Below, piece after piece: positions 12,743-27,494 of a stretch of DNA of 64,000 nt. The first letter of the stretch is position 1. Every line of letters starts with the position of its first letter. The position numbers and the translations under genes were made by a program. The DNA lies in assembly GCF_048771995.1 (NCBI RefSeq), contig NC_133032.1:24949501-25013500 (forward strand), written 5' to 3'. This stretch comes from Taeniopygia guttata. Taxonomy: Eukaryota > Chordata > Aves > Passeriformes > Estrildidae. The notes under the pieces are model-generated. The model saw only the letters and a list, made by a program, of their open reading frames with translations, was not told where the DNA came from and did no database searches.

Positions 12743-15700
12743 TACTCCAGAAGTGCCTCTCCTACCAGGGGAGCCCCCAAAGAGTTACCCAACTTAAAGC
12801 CCACAAACTCACAGAAGAGAGAATTCTACACTTATTTGTGGGTAACTGTCTGCAGGTATGAGAGGGTTGGCAGAAAAAGGAGGAAGACTGTATTATGGGG
12901 AGACCGGCAACACAGGCTCAAATAACAGTTTTTAACCTTTTGCTTCACAAATACTTTAAAATATATTTTAAAAATTACAAATACATCTTTCTGAATCAAT
13001 TTTTATATTATATTGGCTTAGTCCTACTATAGTATTGGGCATTTTAATTCAAGTTACATGAAACCATCAGTGAAATTAAATTTTGTAATACGATCAAATG
13101 ATATTAATATAGCATTGATATTTATTTTTCTACTGATATTGAAGCAATTTAGTCAGTATGCAAAGAACATCAATCTATCAAGTTATTGCTTGATATATTC
13201 AATGGCAAGAAAGTGTCCAAGTAAGGGACTAACTCTATAGAGCTTTCTTTGCACCAAGGAACTCTACAAATCTAAATGGCCACGTGGACCATAAGAATTT
13301 GTCACAAGACCAGCATCTCAAACCCAACATATTTACTCCCAGCTATTCCTCCTATCCAATAGAACTTGAAGATAAAGACCATATTTCCATAAAGTGATTA
13401 GCAAAGAACAAATATTTTCAGAGGCCCCACAAGCTCTAGCCCTTCTGATAGAGACTGATCCTTGAGCTGCCAATTGTTACTGGAGAGCTTCTATCCTGAG
13501 TTCTTTATTACACTTGTTTACAAACAAATCACAAGCTTGATGTTTTGTTTTAACACAATTTAAACACACATTTTAACCAGTTAAACTATCTTCATTTTAA
13601 CAGAAAATGGGCTGCTTCAGTCTAATTGCTTTAGTCTGTTCGTAGAATTATTTGCAGTTCTAATTCTAGCATTGCTTGCAGCTTGGAGAAGCTGTACACT
13701 GATAAACTGATTTGATCCCTGTCAAACAGAAGTTAATCCTCCATAGGGTAATGGAGTGAGAATTTCTCCTAAAAAATCTTACAAACTGACCTATAAAATT
13801 TCATCTTTACCTAGGATAACTCCCTGAGCAGCTTTCTATTGAGATACCAACACCTTTACAACACGAAAGAGATTGCACCTGTGTCCTCACTGTGCTGTAT
13901 TTTGTGAGGTTTCTGCCAGCATCTGTAAAGTCAGTGCAGAGGGACTACATGGAGTGGTGTTCCTGTTCTGTCTACAGGCTCTTAATGGAACTGGGCCTTC
14001 ATTAAAGTAGTCCTTTGAGGAATTAAATCATGTTTAATTGGCTTGATGAACTTCTACAAAAGTTTTTCGCAGCAGGACCCTTATGGAGATATTGTGGTGA
14101 CACCTCTACTCATTTTGACTCCAAGACAAATAAACTGCAATAACTTTACTGAGCAAACAAATTCTGCAACTTTTTTCAAAGCACAACTCTCACCACTTTG
14201 ACTTCACATTGTGCTGTAAGTTGAAGAGTGTATAGAAACACTCTGCAAGCCATATCACCTCCTGAGTTGTTTAACAAATTGCATGGTCAGCAGCTCCAAG
14301 ATCCCACTTTGTGAATAATTAACACCAGTAGAGGTTAATTACAGCTACCCATAAAGCAATCAAGCAGAGGGTAAAACTAATCTGAGCAGTTTAATTATTA
14401 AAAAAAAATTATGTTACAGAGTCAATGTGATAATCACCATGCAATGGAGTTTATACCTTTTTAAAAGCACATTCTGAAATTTGACCTATTCTGCAGGATT
14501 TGTGTACAGGGAATTTTATACAAGGTGCTGTAAAATGAGGTAGATAGGCTGTAAATACTCCTAACCACTAATAGGAATACAAGCAGTTGCACAAATGATG
14601 CAACACAAGAACAGGTCAGTGATGAACCTTTATCATCTGAAAAGAAAATTTATCTAATTTTGGTTGTGATGATGCAGGGGTTTTCACTTCCCAATTACTG
14701 ATCTCCAAAGTGCAGTTGCAGTGCTTTATCTATTAACCCCCTTCATCCCACATTCTTCAGCCCAAGCTAGAAGACTTTCAAGATCTTACTGTTTATCCCC
14801 TGTCACAAAATTTGGCTCTAAATTTTCCAATAAATGGAGAAAAATAGATTGTGCTGTGTTCCTTTTTAAATGCTCTTGAAACCCTCTGTACATGGAGCAG
14901 GTAAATGTTACTCTGGTATGCCATTAGACTATCTTCAAAATTAATGTATGCTTTATCTCTTCACAGAGAGTGAAAAAAAGAACAAGTATGAGAAAAATGA
15001 GAGGAAAGAATCTGTCTTGCAAGTCTTTGAAAGCTGATAAGACTAGTTTGGCTTCCTAGTGCATGTAATTTTTACATGGTTTTAATTGTCATCTGAAATT
15101 TCCAGGCAGTCCATAAAATTACCTGATTCATCTAGATGCAGGCATTCAAGGTGCTATGCCCCAGGGATTTATCACCAAATGAAGTAATTCTGTATTGCTA
15201 TTTAAAGATTTCTTACACTAAAAGTGTGAAATTATTACTGTGCTACAAGATCCTTCCCATGGACCTTCCAATTTGCTGTATCTGTCTTGTCACTAACTTC
15301 AAATGATGAATTTTGAGAATGGTACTGGATAAAGAAAAAAAGAGCTTGAAATTCTCAGAGAGAAAGGAGATAACCCTTCAGAGGTCCTCAGTCAGATAAC
15401 CAACTCAAACATTTGCATGTACCTTGTGAATTTTGGCTTTGGATGTAATTGAACCAGAGAACAAAAAACTTAAGAAATAGCTTTGTGAAATACTCAGACT
15501 CAAGATTTTTTGCTCAAACTCAAGATTTCTCTGCAGCATACTGAAATGGAAACACAAAATAGGACTATTCAATCCATGCTTACATAAGCTTTCTTAAACA
15601 GCACATAAATTACACATTTATCAGCAGGATATGATGGCTCCATAGCTGCTGAAGAGTGTGTACAGCGCCCTTGTATTTACCAAACATGGTAAAACTTTAC

Positions 15701-18700
15701 AGAAATTACTACGTGGGGGAAGGCTCTTAAAGAAGTGACTCACAGAATTCCTAAGGAAACACTATTGACTGATTTGTCCAAGTCCAATAGACTACTTCTT
15801 TGATATATATATATATTTATAGCAGGAAATTTTTTCTAAGAATTCAGAATTTACTTTGCTGGCAATGAGATTTACTACAATATTATCAGCATGCTTCTGT
15901 TTATTTCGGTATTTTAAAAGTGATGGTTAATGGCATACCTAAGAAATACTCCCTCATCTGGACTGATTTCTAAACTTTCTGAATATATTTATAAAAAAAG
16001 AATTTAGCTTTGTCTTCCCTTTATGAAGGCCAGTAGCTGCCCTGAGTATGAATAAGCAGGTTAGATGTAGGTACTGCCAGGAGAACGAGGGAATGCTGCT
16101 GGCTCCAGCTTTATGGCTCCTTGTTGCTCATGGGAAAAGGTCTGCATTTATCCTCCCACACAGTCACTGTATAATAGAATTAAAAAGCATTTCCTCACTT
16201 TTTTCCCTCAGTTCTTCCATTTCACAGGAAGAATGGGTTAGGCTGACCTGCAGATCACAGGGAAGTCAGTTTAGGGTAGAAGGACCTAAACTTGTGTGAT
16301 GAAGAGATCTTCCTGCTGGTTGAATAAAACATAACTTTGCACAAAAAAATACTGGTTTGTATGGTAACAAAATAATAATAAAGTACTAAAACTAATCTAA
16401 ATTATTGTAATGAAATTGTTTTATCTAAGTCTCAGAAATATAAAATATAAAAATAATTTCTAATTTATTATAATTTAGTTAAAATTTTGATTAAAATAGT
16501 CAATCAGTATTTTTATTCTGGGGGATAAGCAAGAGAATGCTTAACAATTATAATTGAAAGGAAACACAGAATATTTTTTCCCTCCATAAAAGCAAAAAAA
16601 TGGAACAGTAGAACATTATGGAATCTCACTTTCTCCATGATGGGAAACATAATGGGGTTTTGTTCTCCAGCCAACATCTTTTACTCTTCCTATATTCTTC
16701 TAATCCATTGGAGTTTACTTGCACGAATGAGCAGAATTATTCCATAGAATTTGGAATTTAAGATGTAATTAACTGAGAAAATTACCACATTGTACAGGGC
16801 ACAGAAGCAACTTCCAAAACTGTTAACATTGGTAAGAAAATTCCTAGCACAAACAAAGCATACTCCTAAGTCCTTTTTTGTGCCATCAAGATAAAGGAGG
16901 ATGTGATTTACAATGTACCATTTGTTATTTTGGTTTCTGTATTTTACTTACTTGTATCTAATTCAGATAACAGGTCTGCTTCTCTGTCTTACTGCCTGTT
17001 ATGTTCTTTCTTTAGAAAATACTAATAAACCTCACTTCAAAGGATAACTTTCCACTGTGGGTAATGCTTTTTGCTGCCACTTTTCAATTTAATTATCACT
17101 TGCTAATAAAAAAGTAAACCAGTAAAAAGTAAAACAACAAAACAGTAAAAACCTGTACTCCAAAGAAAGTTTTTACAGCTAAAGACAAGAGAAGTAATAA
17201 AGCTCCATAACATTTGCTGCCACCTTTAATATTGCTTCTGGCTAAGTGGAAGGAATCTGGATAACAAGGTAAACTGAGGCACCCTGAAATCTTAAAGTAA
17301 ATTAAGGAACATGGGTTCAAGGCTGCAAATAATTTCTAATAAAAACCAAGAATGAACTGAAGCACCGATTCTTTCTGCAAGGAAATAGAGAACTATGTGT
17401 ATTTTTAAAATGAAGAAAAATAGTCTGTAAAATTGTCTTCAAACACACTTTGACTTCACATTGTGTTGCCTGAGATTTTCAAGCACAGAAAAGAACATAT
17501 TGTGGATTTAGGCTTGGATAGTTCCAGCCCTTTCACAATGGGTCTTGAAGGCAAGGTTGGCTTAGATACCTGCTTGGCTTAGGGCCCTAATGAGTTAATT
17601 AAGCAATTCATGGTGGCTGCACTTCAGAAAAGGACAAAAGCGGGTATTAAACCTTAGCTCAATTTTAAATGCTCTAAATAAATTAAGGTCAAGTGCAGTA
17701 GTAAAAATCTTCGTTGAAGAACCACAGGGAATGCAAGGTCAATGAGTTTCCTGGATGTGCTCACATTTCCTTGAGGGTGACCCCAGGACTTGGAGAGAGA
17801 GGCAGCTCCTGCCAAGGCCCTGCAGCCACAGCTGGGGTGAGCTGGCCAGGACAGCCCAAACCCATTGGCTCAGGTAAATAGTGCTGCCCAGGGAAGCAAG
17901 CATTTCCACGGGAAAGAGGCAGCGCTGGAGGCACATTCACCTGAGCAGATTTATAAGCCAGATGGACACACAATACAGTGGACACGGCATGGAATTCATG
18001 CTCAACCCTCATCAATTCATAGCTTACCTAAGTTTGGGGTAAGCAAATAGCTATCACTTAATTTTAACATCTCTAGCAAGTGATATTTATGTGTTTCTCT
18101 CTTCCACCTCCCCATCCATGCACCTTTTACTTTTTTCTAGTATGTATTTTTTATAATATTGAATTTTAAAAAGTAGTTTTCTCTTAGCAAACACACACAC
18201 AGAGAAGGCAAACCCTATGGGCAAAATGGAAATAAAATTAAAATTAATCTAAATAGAACTTAATTCTCTGAAATCAGTTTTGTTCCACTGCATTTAGCAG
18301 TCTGAAATAAAAGAAAGCGTGGTTTATAATTAAAAAGGAGATCTAATGGTAATTGAAAAACAACCTCAATTTCCATCAAAAAGGGAGGAAAACCAGTTTC
18401 AGATATGAACATTTGTCTTTCATTTCTATCATTAAATAGCAAATGTTTAATAGGATATTTTGTGGAATGATCAAAGTTATCTGGGACACAAATAATGCAT
18501 AAAACTCATGTGTGACTTGCCATGAAGAATGATAACCTGCTTTTCAGTGCTTATCAGGATGTAGCTGTCTAAATGAGAGCAATACTGTAAAGCACTGTGA
18601 TGGACCATGACATTTGGAAGAAAAGTGAATCTACACAAATAAAAACTTTGGGAGTTTTATAAGAAAGAGTGTTTGGTGAACAAAAGGCATTTCTAGGATT

Positions 18701-19130
18701 GCAGAATGCAACCAGGATGTAAAGCTGGAGGTCAGGAAACGCCACAGATTATAAATATGTGAAGTGACAGGAAAGTCACAGAAATGGATACAAGCTGTTT
18801 TAACACTTGAGCTGTTTGACATTCCTCAACAATTCTTTCTACCTGTGTGTCTAGGACTGAGCCAAAAAGCTTTTCATTCTTCTATCTCCCAAGAGCCCGA
18901 GCAGCTGTACCATGGTACATACTGTGAATAGAGGTATTGGATACAGCTAACAAATCTCTCAGCAGTGTGATGGGGTGGGGGAGCAGGGTGGCCAGAGAGA
19001 GAAGAGATTTCAGGAAAGAAAAGGAGAAAGCTATACTGAAAAAAATTTGTCAAAAAACCACCATCAGTGTTTTTACCATGACTGCAGAAACATCTGGATT
19101 TTCTCATGGCACAGTGACAAAATCCCATCT
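12743..19130. other. Gene-free AT-rich sequence
   Basis: No gene or clear transposon seen. A short AT dinucleotide run lies at 15803-15816. The 19-mer ACTTTGACTTCACATTGTG occurs at 14195-14213 and again at 17447-17465 in the same orientation. The frame at 16048-16299 (83 codons) and the overlapping minus frames near 17740-18015 show no recognisable domain. Confidence 0.55.
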
Positions 19131-19166
19131 ATTGAGGTGCTTCCATTGAGGATGGAGCACCTCAAT
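19131..19166. repeat. Perfect 11-bp inverted repeat
   Basis: ATTGAGGTGCT (19131-19141) is exactly complementary to AGCACCTCAAT (19156-19166), with a 14-base loop. One G-U and one C-G pair could extend the stem into the loop. The loop itself repeats the ATTGAGG motif. The stem is too short for a canonical microRNA precursor; its significance is unknown. Confidence 0.7.
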
Positions 19167-22100
19167 GCCCAGAGAACAAATTCTGTGAGAAGGATTGAAA
19201 TGGTTCATTTCAGTTTAAAGTATGCTAAACTTTATTTTCCCATCATAATGATAATATTTGCTGCTTCACCTGTCTTAGACAAACTGGTAAGATTCCCTGC
19301 CTGCTAGAAGACTCAGATTAGACATCCCATTACTGGAGGGTGGACACTGCAACACTACCCAAATTTTGTGAAGGTTTAAAAGCCAACTCTTATGTTTTTT
19401 TACTTCTTTTTGTTGACAGCCACAGTGGCCTAAGTCTGCTACTCACTTGGCTGTGATATTTGAAGCCTCCATTCATAGGGTTCATAAGAAAAAAAAATTT
19501 TTGTATTTAACAACACAAATTGAAAATGTTACGTTTCAGAGATGCTTCTCCTCCTGCCCCTCCCAAATTTCCTATATGTCCTCCAGAGGAGGAGTAAAGT
19601 GACTTATGAATGTCTAATTCCTGCAAATTATGCTTTTAGGAGCCAGCAAATTAAATCTTACAGCAAAAATTACGGAACAGCAAGACCATACAGCTCATTT
19701 CTTTGCCTTTCCATAGCCCCACAGGTGGTCATTGAGATCACACCCCACAGCTTCAGAATTACCTCCCTTCATTTGCATTTTATCTCATTTTCTTTCCTCT
19801 GTCTTGATACTTATCATAATTACCTTGCAATGATATTTTGACAACTACTGTGAATACAGGGAATATGGGCAGTACACTGGCTTTTACAGACCTAAAATCT
19901 CAGAGGCTGCTACCATGAAATACTGTGCAAAGTAAGAGAGAAAACCCTCTGGTTTGCAGCAGACAACCTCAAGCTAGCAGGTGGTTTATCTATCAGCAAT
20001 TTTTTTGGTTTTACCCCAGGGTTTCTGGATGTGCTCATTTGTCACCCCTCATTATTTATAGCCATGCAGTTTGATGCACAGTAGAGAATTACAGTTCAGA
20101 TTTGCCTGCTGGAAAAAGTTAAAGCCTGTGGCCTGTGACATCTTCTTAAGGATATAGCAGAATTAAATCAGTGAAAAGTAATGCAATGCTTTTAATAACA
20201 TTTAATTGGCAATTGGATGTTCTAGGAGTAAACAACTGTTAAATAACATTGATGAAAGGTCTGTTAAAAGAAAAATACATTGTCTGATAAGCAACTGTGT
20301 GGGCAAATATTTCAATTGCTGCAGTCTAGTCAGACATGCTGTGTCTGAGTAATTCCTGAACCTGGTCTTTTAAATTGAGCTGGGCTGGCTTCCAGACAAG
20401 AGCAAATCTATCCTCTGGGTTGCACAGCTAAAGACCTCAGTGCAGAGCTGTGATCCTTGTTCCTTATGTCATTTCCCATTCCTTCAAATCCTGACGTTTT
20501 ATGTTACAACACTGTTTTTGTTGCTGTTGCTTTAATCCCCCAGACATGGCTATGTTTAGAAAGCAGTGGAATAACTAAACTACTGTACAGGGCTTTGATT
20601 CTTCATTACAGATTAGGATTTCAGTTCTCCAAAGCTTCATATATAGGATACATTGCAGGATTTCAGAGTCACTCTTTAAATGTTTGTAGGATTTAGTCAC
20701 AGATAAACTTTAACTGGAATTTTCTTAGTCTGCCGGCAAAACTAAATATTCACTATGATCTGTGCCTTTAATGAAGAAGAAAAAGAGTGAAAACTTTCCA
20801 TAGATATTTATGATGATCATATATGTATGTTCAATGTCACTTTATTCAAAGAGTTTACACTCATGTTTACAGTTATAGCATCTTTTCAGTACTAAGACAA
20901 AACTTTCAATTTCCCCCTCAGGGTTATTAACTACTAGGAAACACATAAACAGAACTCTCCAATCTCACTTGTTACTGGTTTTATGCAGAGAAGGTCAAAT
21001 ACAATTTTTGTTCACCTAATGACATGTGAAAGCTAAAGTAGCTGTGCCTTTCCATTTGTCATTGCTGCAGAAATTCTGTTTTGAAAATCTGATGTTGTAA
21101 GACATAAACCAGTAAGAATGGGATAATACCCATGTTGGGATTTTTTCACCTAATCTATTATTTGAGTAAACACAGATATATATATTACATTTAAAAATAC
21201 TTCTTCATATTACTGGTAGCATTTTTTAATATAAAAGAAGTATTAACATACTCTATAGGTAGTAATTTCTGGACATGTTTTTCTTGACAAAATTACTAGA
21301 ACTAGCAAGTAAAGAACAAAAATCTGGACTATATATGTTCTTATGGTTAAGGGCATGTACCCTTCAAAAGTTTTTCAGAATCCAAGTGGCTTGGGTGTCA
21401 CTATTAGAAGTGACTCAGATGTTTAATGATGTGTATGTCTTGGACTTCCAGGAAGAGTTAATGTACTATCCAAAGATACATGCAATTTTAATATTTCCTT
21501 TATCACAGAGATGTAACTCTTTACATTATATTAACATGCCAGTAAGACAGCATCCAGCTGGGATGCAAAATAATCTTTTCTTCTCTTTATTTCTAAGATT
21601 GGAATTAATCCCTGCATTAGATACTGACAGAATTTATTTTGGGGATTAAATTTGCTCAAAGCCTTTGTTCATAGGAAATGCAGCTTGTGATACAGAGATG
21701 ACGCTAAGCATTATCATAAGCTAATAAAAAGAGAGATAATAAGGACCAAATCAGTAGAAACAAATTTCAAGGGTAAAATTCCCTCTGCCTAGAAATTTTC
21801 TTTTTCTCTCCCCTTTACCCTTGTACCCTTCCTGCTCTACTTTTAGATTCAAACTCATTTCTTCACCATGTTATTTTAAGGAGTTGATGAAATCCTGATA
21901 ACCCCCCTTTGCTAAGGAGGCAGAAGAACTAATTGCTTTTTGTTCACTATCTTGGCTGATGGGTGTGAAACTAAAACCCAATTCATCCAGTAATTGCTAC
22001 GTTCATGAGAAACAGCATCAAAGCCTTGATGTGTTTTACTGTTGTGTCTTGGGAAGGCTCATGTCTAATTCTTTTGCTGATATGGCTCATAATACAGTCC

Positions 22101-25100
22101 TCTGACTCTTCTATTTGCTCTCGCAATTACAAGGGCTCTTATTCCATTGTGCATATTCCTCTGAACTAAGATTAGCTTAACTGAACTTCCTTTGAAAACC
22201 TGGCTACCCATCAAATGCATCAGGCCTAATGCATTCTGCAGCCACACAAAATCAATGAACAGCACAATTTTCTGCTTCCTGCAATGATCAATAGGATTCA
22301 CATAATGGGTGGAAAATTTTTAATCATGACAGCCCAGCATCTAGCTGGCATAAATCTTCCCTGCATTATAACCTCTCCATTTCCCACTAGTGCAAATTTG
22401 CAGGTATTGAATAATATTTATGTAGCAGATACATTATGAAAAGCAATACAATTAGAACTTCACACTTCAGTGATGATAGGTTGAGATCCCAGAGGCCCAT
22501 TTCCTAGACAATGTACTGGCTTCCATGTTCCAACTGCAAAATCATTTTTTTCCCCTGAAACTATGATTTTTTGCTGAAACTATACTTCCCTGGATCAAAT
22601 CTGACATGGCTCAGGAAAATGTTAATTCATTTTGACCATCGCTAAGAATAAGTACATTTGAATGAGAAAATCTGCCACCAAAGAAGCAGTTTCTGTCTCT
22701 GACATAGCTTTATTTTTTTCCTCCTCTGTCCTGGCTCAACTCATGGAGCTGCAAAAATCTCTTCCTCTGAAAAGCCACCAGGGAAGAGGAAAATCAACTG
22801 GTACTGTCCTCGTTGACCTGACGCACATGTGATTTTTACAGGCTACAGTCAGTCACCACAGGTACAGAAACTGAGGGAAAGGAGGTAGCTCTCCTCTGTG
22901 TTTTTTAGTAACAGTCTACAAATAAATGCATAACTGCAATGTTAAGGGTTCTGGCAAAATTGTCTGTAGGTCACGTGAGTATTTCTAATTTACTGTTTTC
23001 TCAGGAAAAGTGCAAAGGAAACTTTCTCTATCAAAATCTAAAGAAGACTTAGGTGCCTAGAAAAAGTTTCTTAATTTTAAATGTCCGGACCACCCCTATG
23101 TTAGGGTATGCCAGTCCCTTTCACTGCTCTTTGAGTCTACAGATGTCAGGCTTTGCTCTTAACGGAAAAAAAGAGGAGCATCAGTGGCACAAAGGTTTAA
23201 AAGGCTGAAACAGCAGCTGAACTCTTCTGCAAGTTGCCCTGAGACATAACCCACCCTTCTGCCTGGCGCTGCACCCCATGGGTCCTGCTGCCAAACGAGA
23301 GCCAGCAAATTACCTCTTACAGAATATAGTTAGATAAATCTTTACAGTCGTGTTCTAGGAATGGATTTAATTTTCATCATCTGCCATTATGTTATAATCA
23401 CAGGCCTATAGATAGTTTTAGTGGAAGCTATTTTTTTTTGTCCTTGCCAGAGTGTTGTAAGAATATCTTTATGACTCCTTATGCTCAGTGAATCAGAATG
23501 ATGATTCCTTTTGATATTAGCACAGAGCAGGTTTCACTGGGTACGAATAGAAGTGCCAGCCAAATGCGAACTGCTCAAAACTTACACTAGTAAATAATAT
23601 TCAAAGAAGTCAAAACACTGTGTCACTGCTCAAGTCTGACATTCGCTTCTGTAGTAAAAATGAGAAATTGGCAGGGGGCAGCAGTTTTAGACCATTCTTA
23701 TAATAATCACAAAAATACAACTGTGATAAGCACTACATTATCACAGTATCACAACTGGAAATGGGTACATATTTGCAGAGGTTTAGAAGAAAAGATTCTC
23801 TCCTTCTCCCTAATTTTTTGTAAGATTTTTCTGAAGGACAAAGTATTAACTTGTAGTTTCCAGTGAAGACACAAGAATATAATTACTCAGTATAGATATA
23901 GGATTATAGAGTCAGTCCACCAAATATCGACAGATAGGAAAAGGCTTTTTTAATATTAATATGGGGAAAAAAAGAGAGAGGCAGAAACTCAGTGAATGTT
24001 TAGCAATGTGTTTTGCTGCTACTTCTAAATTCTCAGGTGTAATTTGGAATGAGAAATGGAAAGCCTCAGACCCTCTTTAATCAGAAAATTGAATTAAAAT
24101 TGTAAAACCTCAAAGTGTCTCCTGTAAGTGGATGCACTTCTCGGCCAACAGTCTGTGTTTGAAACTGGCACTTTTCTCTTCAGCATTGCCCTCTGTTGGG
24201 ATATGGCATGGGAAACAGACCCTGACTGAGCCACGTCTCTGCAGTGGGCAGAGAGGAAAGCTACATGGCCACAGGAATCCACAACAAATTAAAGCTGCAG
24301 TTTAAAGCCAGTGTAACAAAGGAGTGCTGGATTCCTGCACTCTGTATTGACTGCTTGTCAGTAGACATCATTTACACTGTGGTGTACATATATGGTATTT
24401 AGTCACTCTTCCATTACCTGATTTTCTCTAAAAGCTCTTTTCTGCATGTCAAGCTAACTTTTAGCATGAAAAATGAAATATCCACAGTACTAACTAAAAG
24501 AAATACATCTGACTGTCAATGTGAAGATTCTCTTGACCACTCCCTGCAGACATTCAGACTAGTGCAGCAGTCAGGCATTTTCTGATGTCATCAAATGACT
24601 GTCTCTTCTTGATCTTAAACTTGGCAAATTAATGACTCTGGACAGGCTCAAGATGATAAAATCTACGTATCTGTTGACAGTGACAAAAATTTTCTATACT
24701 ATTAACTAATAAGTGACACAAGAAATGGACAAGTTTAGCACCATTTAAATTAAAAGTGTTAAGTTCTGCCTGTTGTCAATTTTGCTATGTGGTCATAGCT
24801 CCAAGTACTAATAGCACTTACAAATGTCCCTTGTAACAATGTCCAATTTTAGTTTCAGTCCTGTTACTATTTAGCTGATTAAGTTATTCATATATGCATA
24901 AACATGCACAAATACACACAGAAATATGTAGTTACTTGGGCTACAAACATACTAAACACAATATATGGCTGTCTTCTTCCTGTTTAATTTGCTGTATAAG
25001 CTTTGCAAGGCACTAATTTCCTCTTAACATCAATAAAAAAACCAGCAATGTTATTTTTAAAAAGGGCAAGATTAATATGTTAAAATACATTGCTAGCATA

Positions 25101-27410
25101 ATTTCTTCTCTCCACGCTCCAAGTAATCAAAATGTTTCACCCTCTTTTATGTTGCACATTAATTGAGGTCCCATCAGAGCTGGAAAGCTACAGTGCTACA
25201 GTCTAGACAATATAAAACACCACCCAGAAATGACAGTGTCTGCTAGAAAGGCTTTATGTTCTGGTAGTCCTTTTTGTCATTATAACTAATTATGTAGGAC
25301 CAAATAAGGCTCCAATATTAACTCAGCACTCTGGGGTTCCTAGAAATGGATGCTCCCTGTGATGCTGTGGATATTAGAAAATGCAGTTTCACAGTTTTGT
25401 TGTCAGCAGGGTCAGGTGGTCTATTAAATACTGTCAAGGAGGAGAAAGGACAGGAAAAGAAAAACAAGTTTTGGTGATACAGCTTGGCTCTCACTAGCAC
25501 TTTCTACTGCTCTTTCATTTTTATTATCATTTATTCCTAGGTAATGATATATGAACAAGAAGAAATTTCAGCCTACAGCCAGCTAGCCCAGTGAGATGTT
25601 TACAGCCAGTTTCAATATACTGAGGGTAGGGGAACAGGGAGGAGAAAATTTCCTGTGAATACTATTCTATAGTAACTTCAAAAAAAGAAATATCTTTGGG
25701 GAAAAAAAAGAAAATGAAACCTTTTCTACTTATATTTTTCAGATTTCTATGTCTATGTATCCAAATTAAATTGTTTTCCAGGAATTCTAGTATTTTTTAT
25801 AAAAATCAGGTTGTTTTCTCAGAAACCTTATTTTCTTTATTGAAAATGCTTTTTGAAGGAAAACTCATTCTTGTCACTAACACAAAAACATATAAGACTA
25901 TGCTGAGTACTGAGAAATATATAATGACTTTCTCTTTCTTAGATGTTTTGCCTTTGATAGAAGTTAAGCTGCACTTTCAGTAGTTTGCAGGGAAATAATG
26001 GGTTTCTGTGCTATTGGTATTGCCAGGAGTGCTGTGTTGTTATTGGTGATACTTTCTACAAAATGTTAAAAACTATGTTCATTCGTATTAATACGCATAT
26101 GATTCACTAATAAGCTGGAAGAAAATATATTCTCCTGATGGCATATCTAAGGTAACAGCAATTGTACTGAGTGTTAAATCCTCACATTTCCTTGATTACA
26201 GTGTTGCCAGTTTCCCAGATTTGTTTTTCTTTAGAGGAAGCTGGGCTTTCACTGGCTTTATGAACTCTTGAAAAGTGAGAAGATTTGAAACAGATCCACA
26301 GCTATATCCAGGTTCCATTTAGTGCAAAATGCAAAGATATTTGCATCTGTAAACCCCATCCGTGTGCTATACAAGCTACTAGCAGTAGAGGCTCTGGGCA
26401 CTTGTGGGGAGGAAGAGATGGTTGCTGTCATGAGTAAGAAATCATCTAAATATGCAGAAAGCCCTGCAGACAGGCTAGGCTCTGTATGACCACTGGTTCA
26501 CACACTTGAATCAAGCAGGCAAACAAATCTGCTCCACATTGAAGAACCTGTGCACCACACTTGTGACAAGAATATGGCAATGTCTCCACTCCTCTGTTAA
26601 CTACAGATTTGTGGCAGAACTACTGTTTATTCAATTCCAGTTTGGTTTTGTCCCTCTGGGACGTACATCCACACACTGTTCTCCCTTGTACATCTGCAAG
26701 GCCAACTTCTGTTCTCCTTGCTGAGTACACCCTTTCCCTGGCACCTGCCTTGGCTCCACAAGCCGCTCGTCCCTGTTTCCAGGAATTCAGGGGGATGCTG
26801 AAAGGAGCCCTGTTCATGTGCCTTTCCTGACCACTGGAAGAAACAAGACAAGGCTCAGCCTGGCAAGCACAGCCAGGAGATGATTGTTCAGCTCTAGCAT
26901 TTTACATTTTCATTCACTAGGAAAGCATCTATAAATAGCCTTTGAGAAACATAAACGTTTTAGTATAATGGGATTCATGTTAATATGGGCAATGACTTCC
27001 CTTCCCTTAGGATCGCAATTAAAATGTTTAGACAAAATTAAACAGCTTCTTGGGAAGATACAATGATGCAAAGCACAATATTTAAACAAGCTCCCAGTGC
27101 CTGACAGAAAAGGGCTCTTTGCAATCAAGCTCCAAAAGGGGAGACAACATAGCTGTTGATTATTGCTCCATATACTGGTGAAATATGGGTACTGGAGCAC
27201 CAGTATCACAGAATCTTATAGAAAAGAGGGATTTCTTGAGAAAATGACATTATTTGTTTCTGAAAAACAAATTGATAGTTGTCTGAGGCAAGTTTGGGAC
27301 ATGTTTTCATTATTAACCAGCATCATGTGGTTAGTCAGCTCCAGCTTTGCCAAGACAGATTTTCATGCACAGAACAGTTTGATAGAAATTGTTGCCTGCC
27401 TATTATTTGA
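19167..27410. other. Gene-free AT-rich sequence
   Basis: No recognised gene. The longest frame is 21275-21649 (plus, 124 codons, true ATG). Its composition is hydrophobic and irregular, no domain is recognisable, and there is no splice or polyadenylation context, so I do not call it coding. A less AT-rich patch lies around 26640-26880 with frames on both strands and no recognised similarity. Confidence 0.55.
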
Positions 27411-27494
27411 AAAAAAAACCAACCAAACAAACAAAAAAAAAAAAAAAAACCCAACAAAAAAACAACCAAACAAAAGACAACCAAAAAACCCACC
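27411..27494. repeat. A-rich low-complexity tract
   Basis: Long A runs are interspersed with C or CC (AAAC/AACC-like units), including an uninterrupted run of about 17 A. This is simple-sequence DNA. The 140- and 86-codon frames crossing it owe their lysine-, asparagine- and threonine-rich stretch to the tract and are not genes. Confidence 0.85.

Noticed and set aside
21275..21649. 124-codon ATG-started plus-strand frame
   Set aside because: No recognisable domain, irregular hydrophobic composition, and no promoter, splice or polyadenylation context. Frames of this length are expected by chance across six frames of 64 kb.
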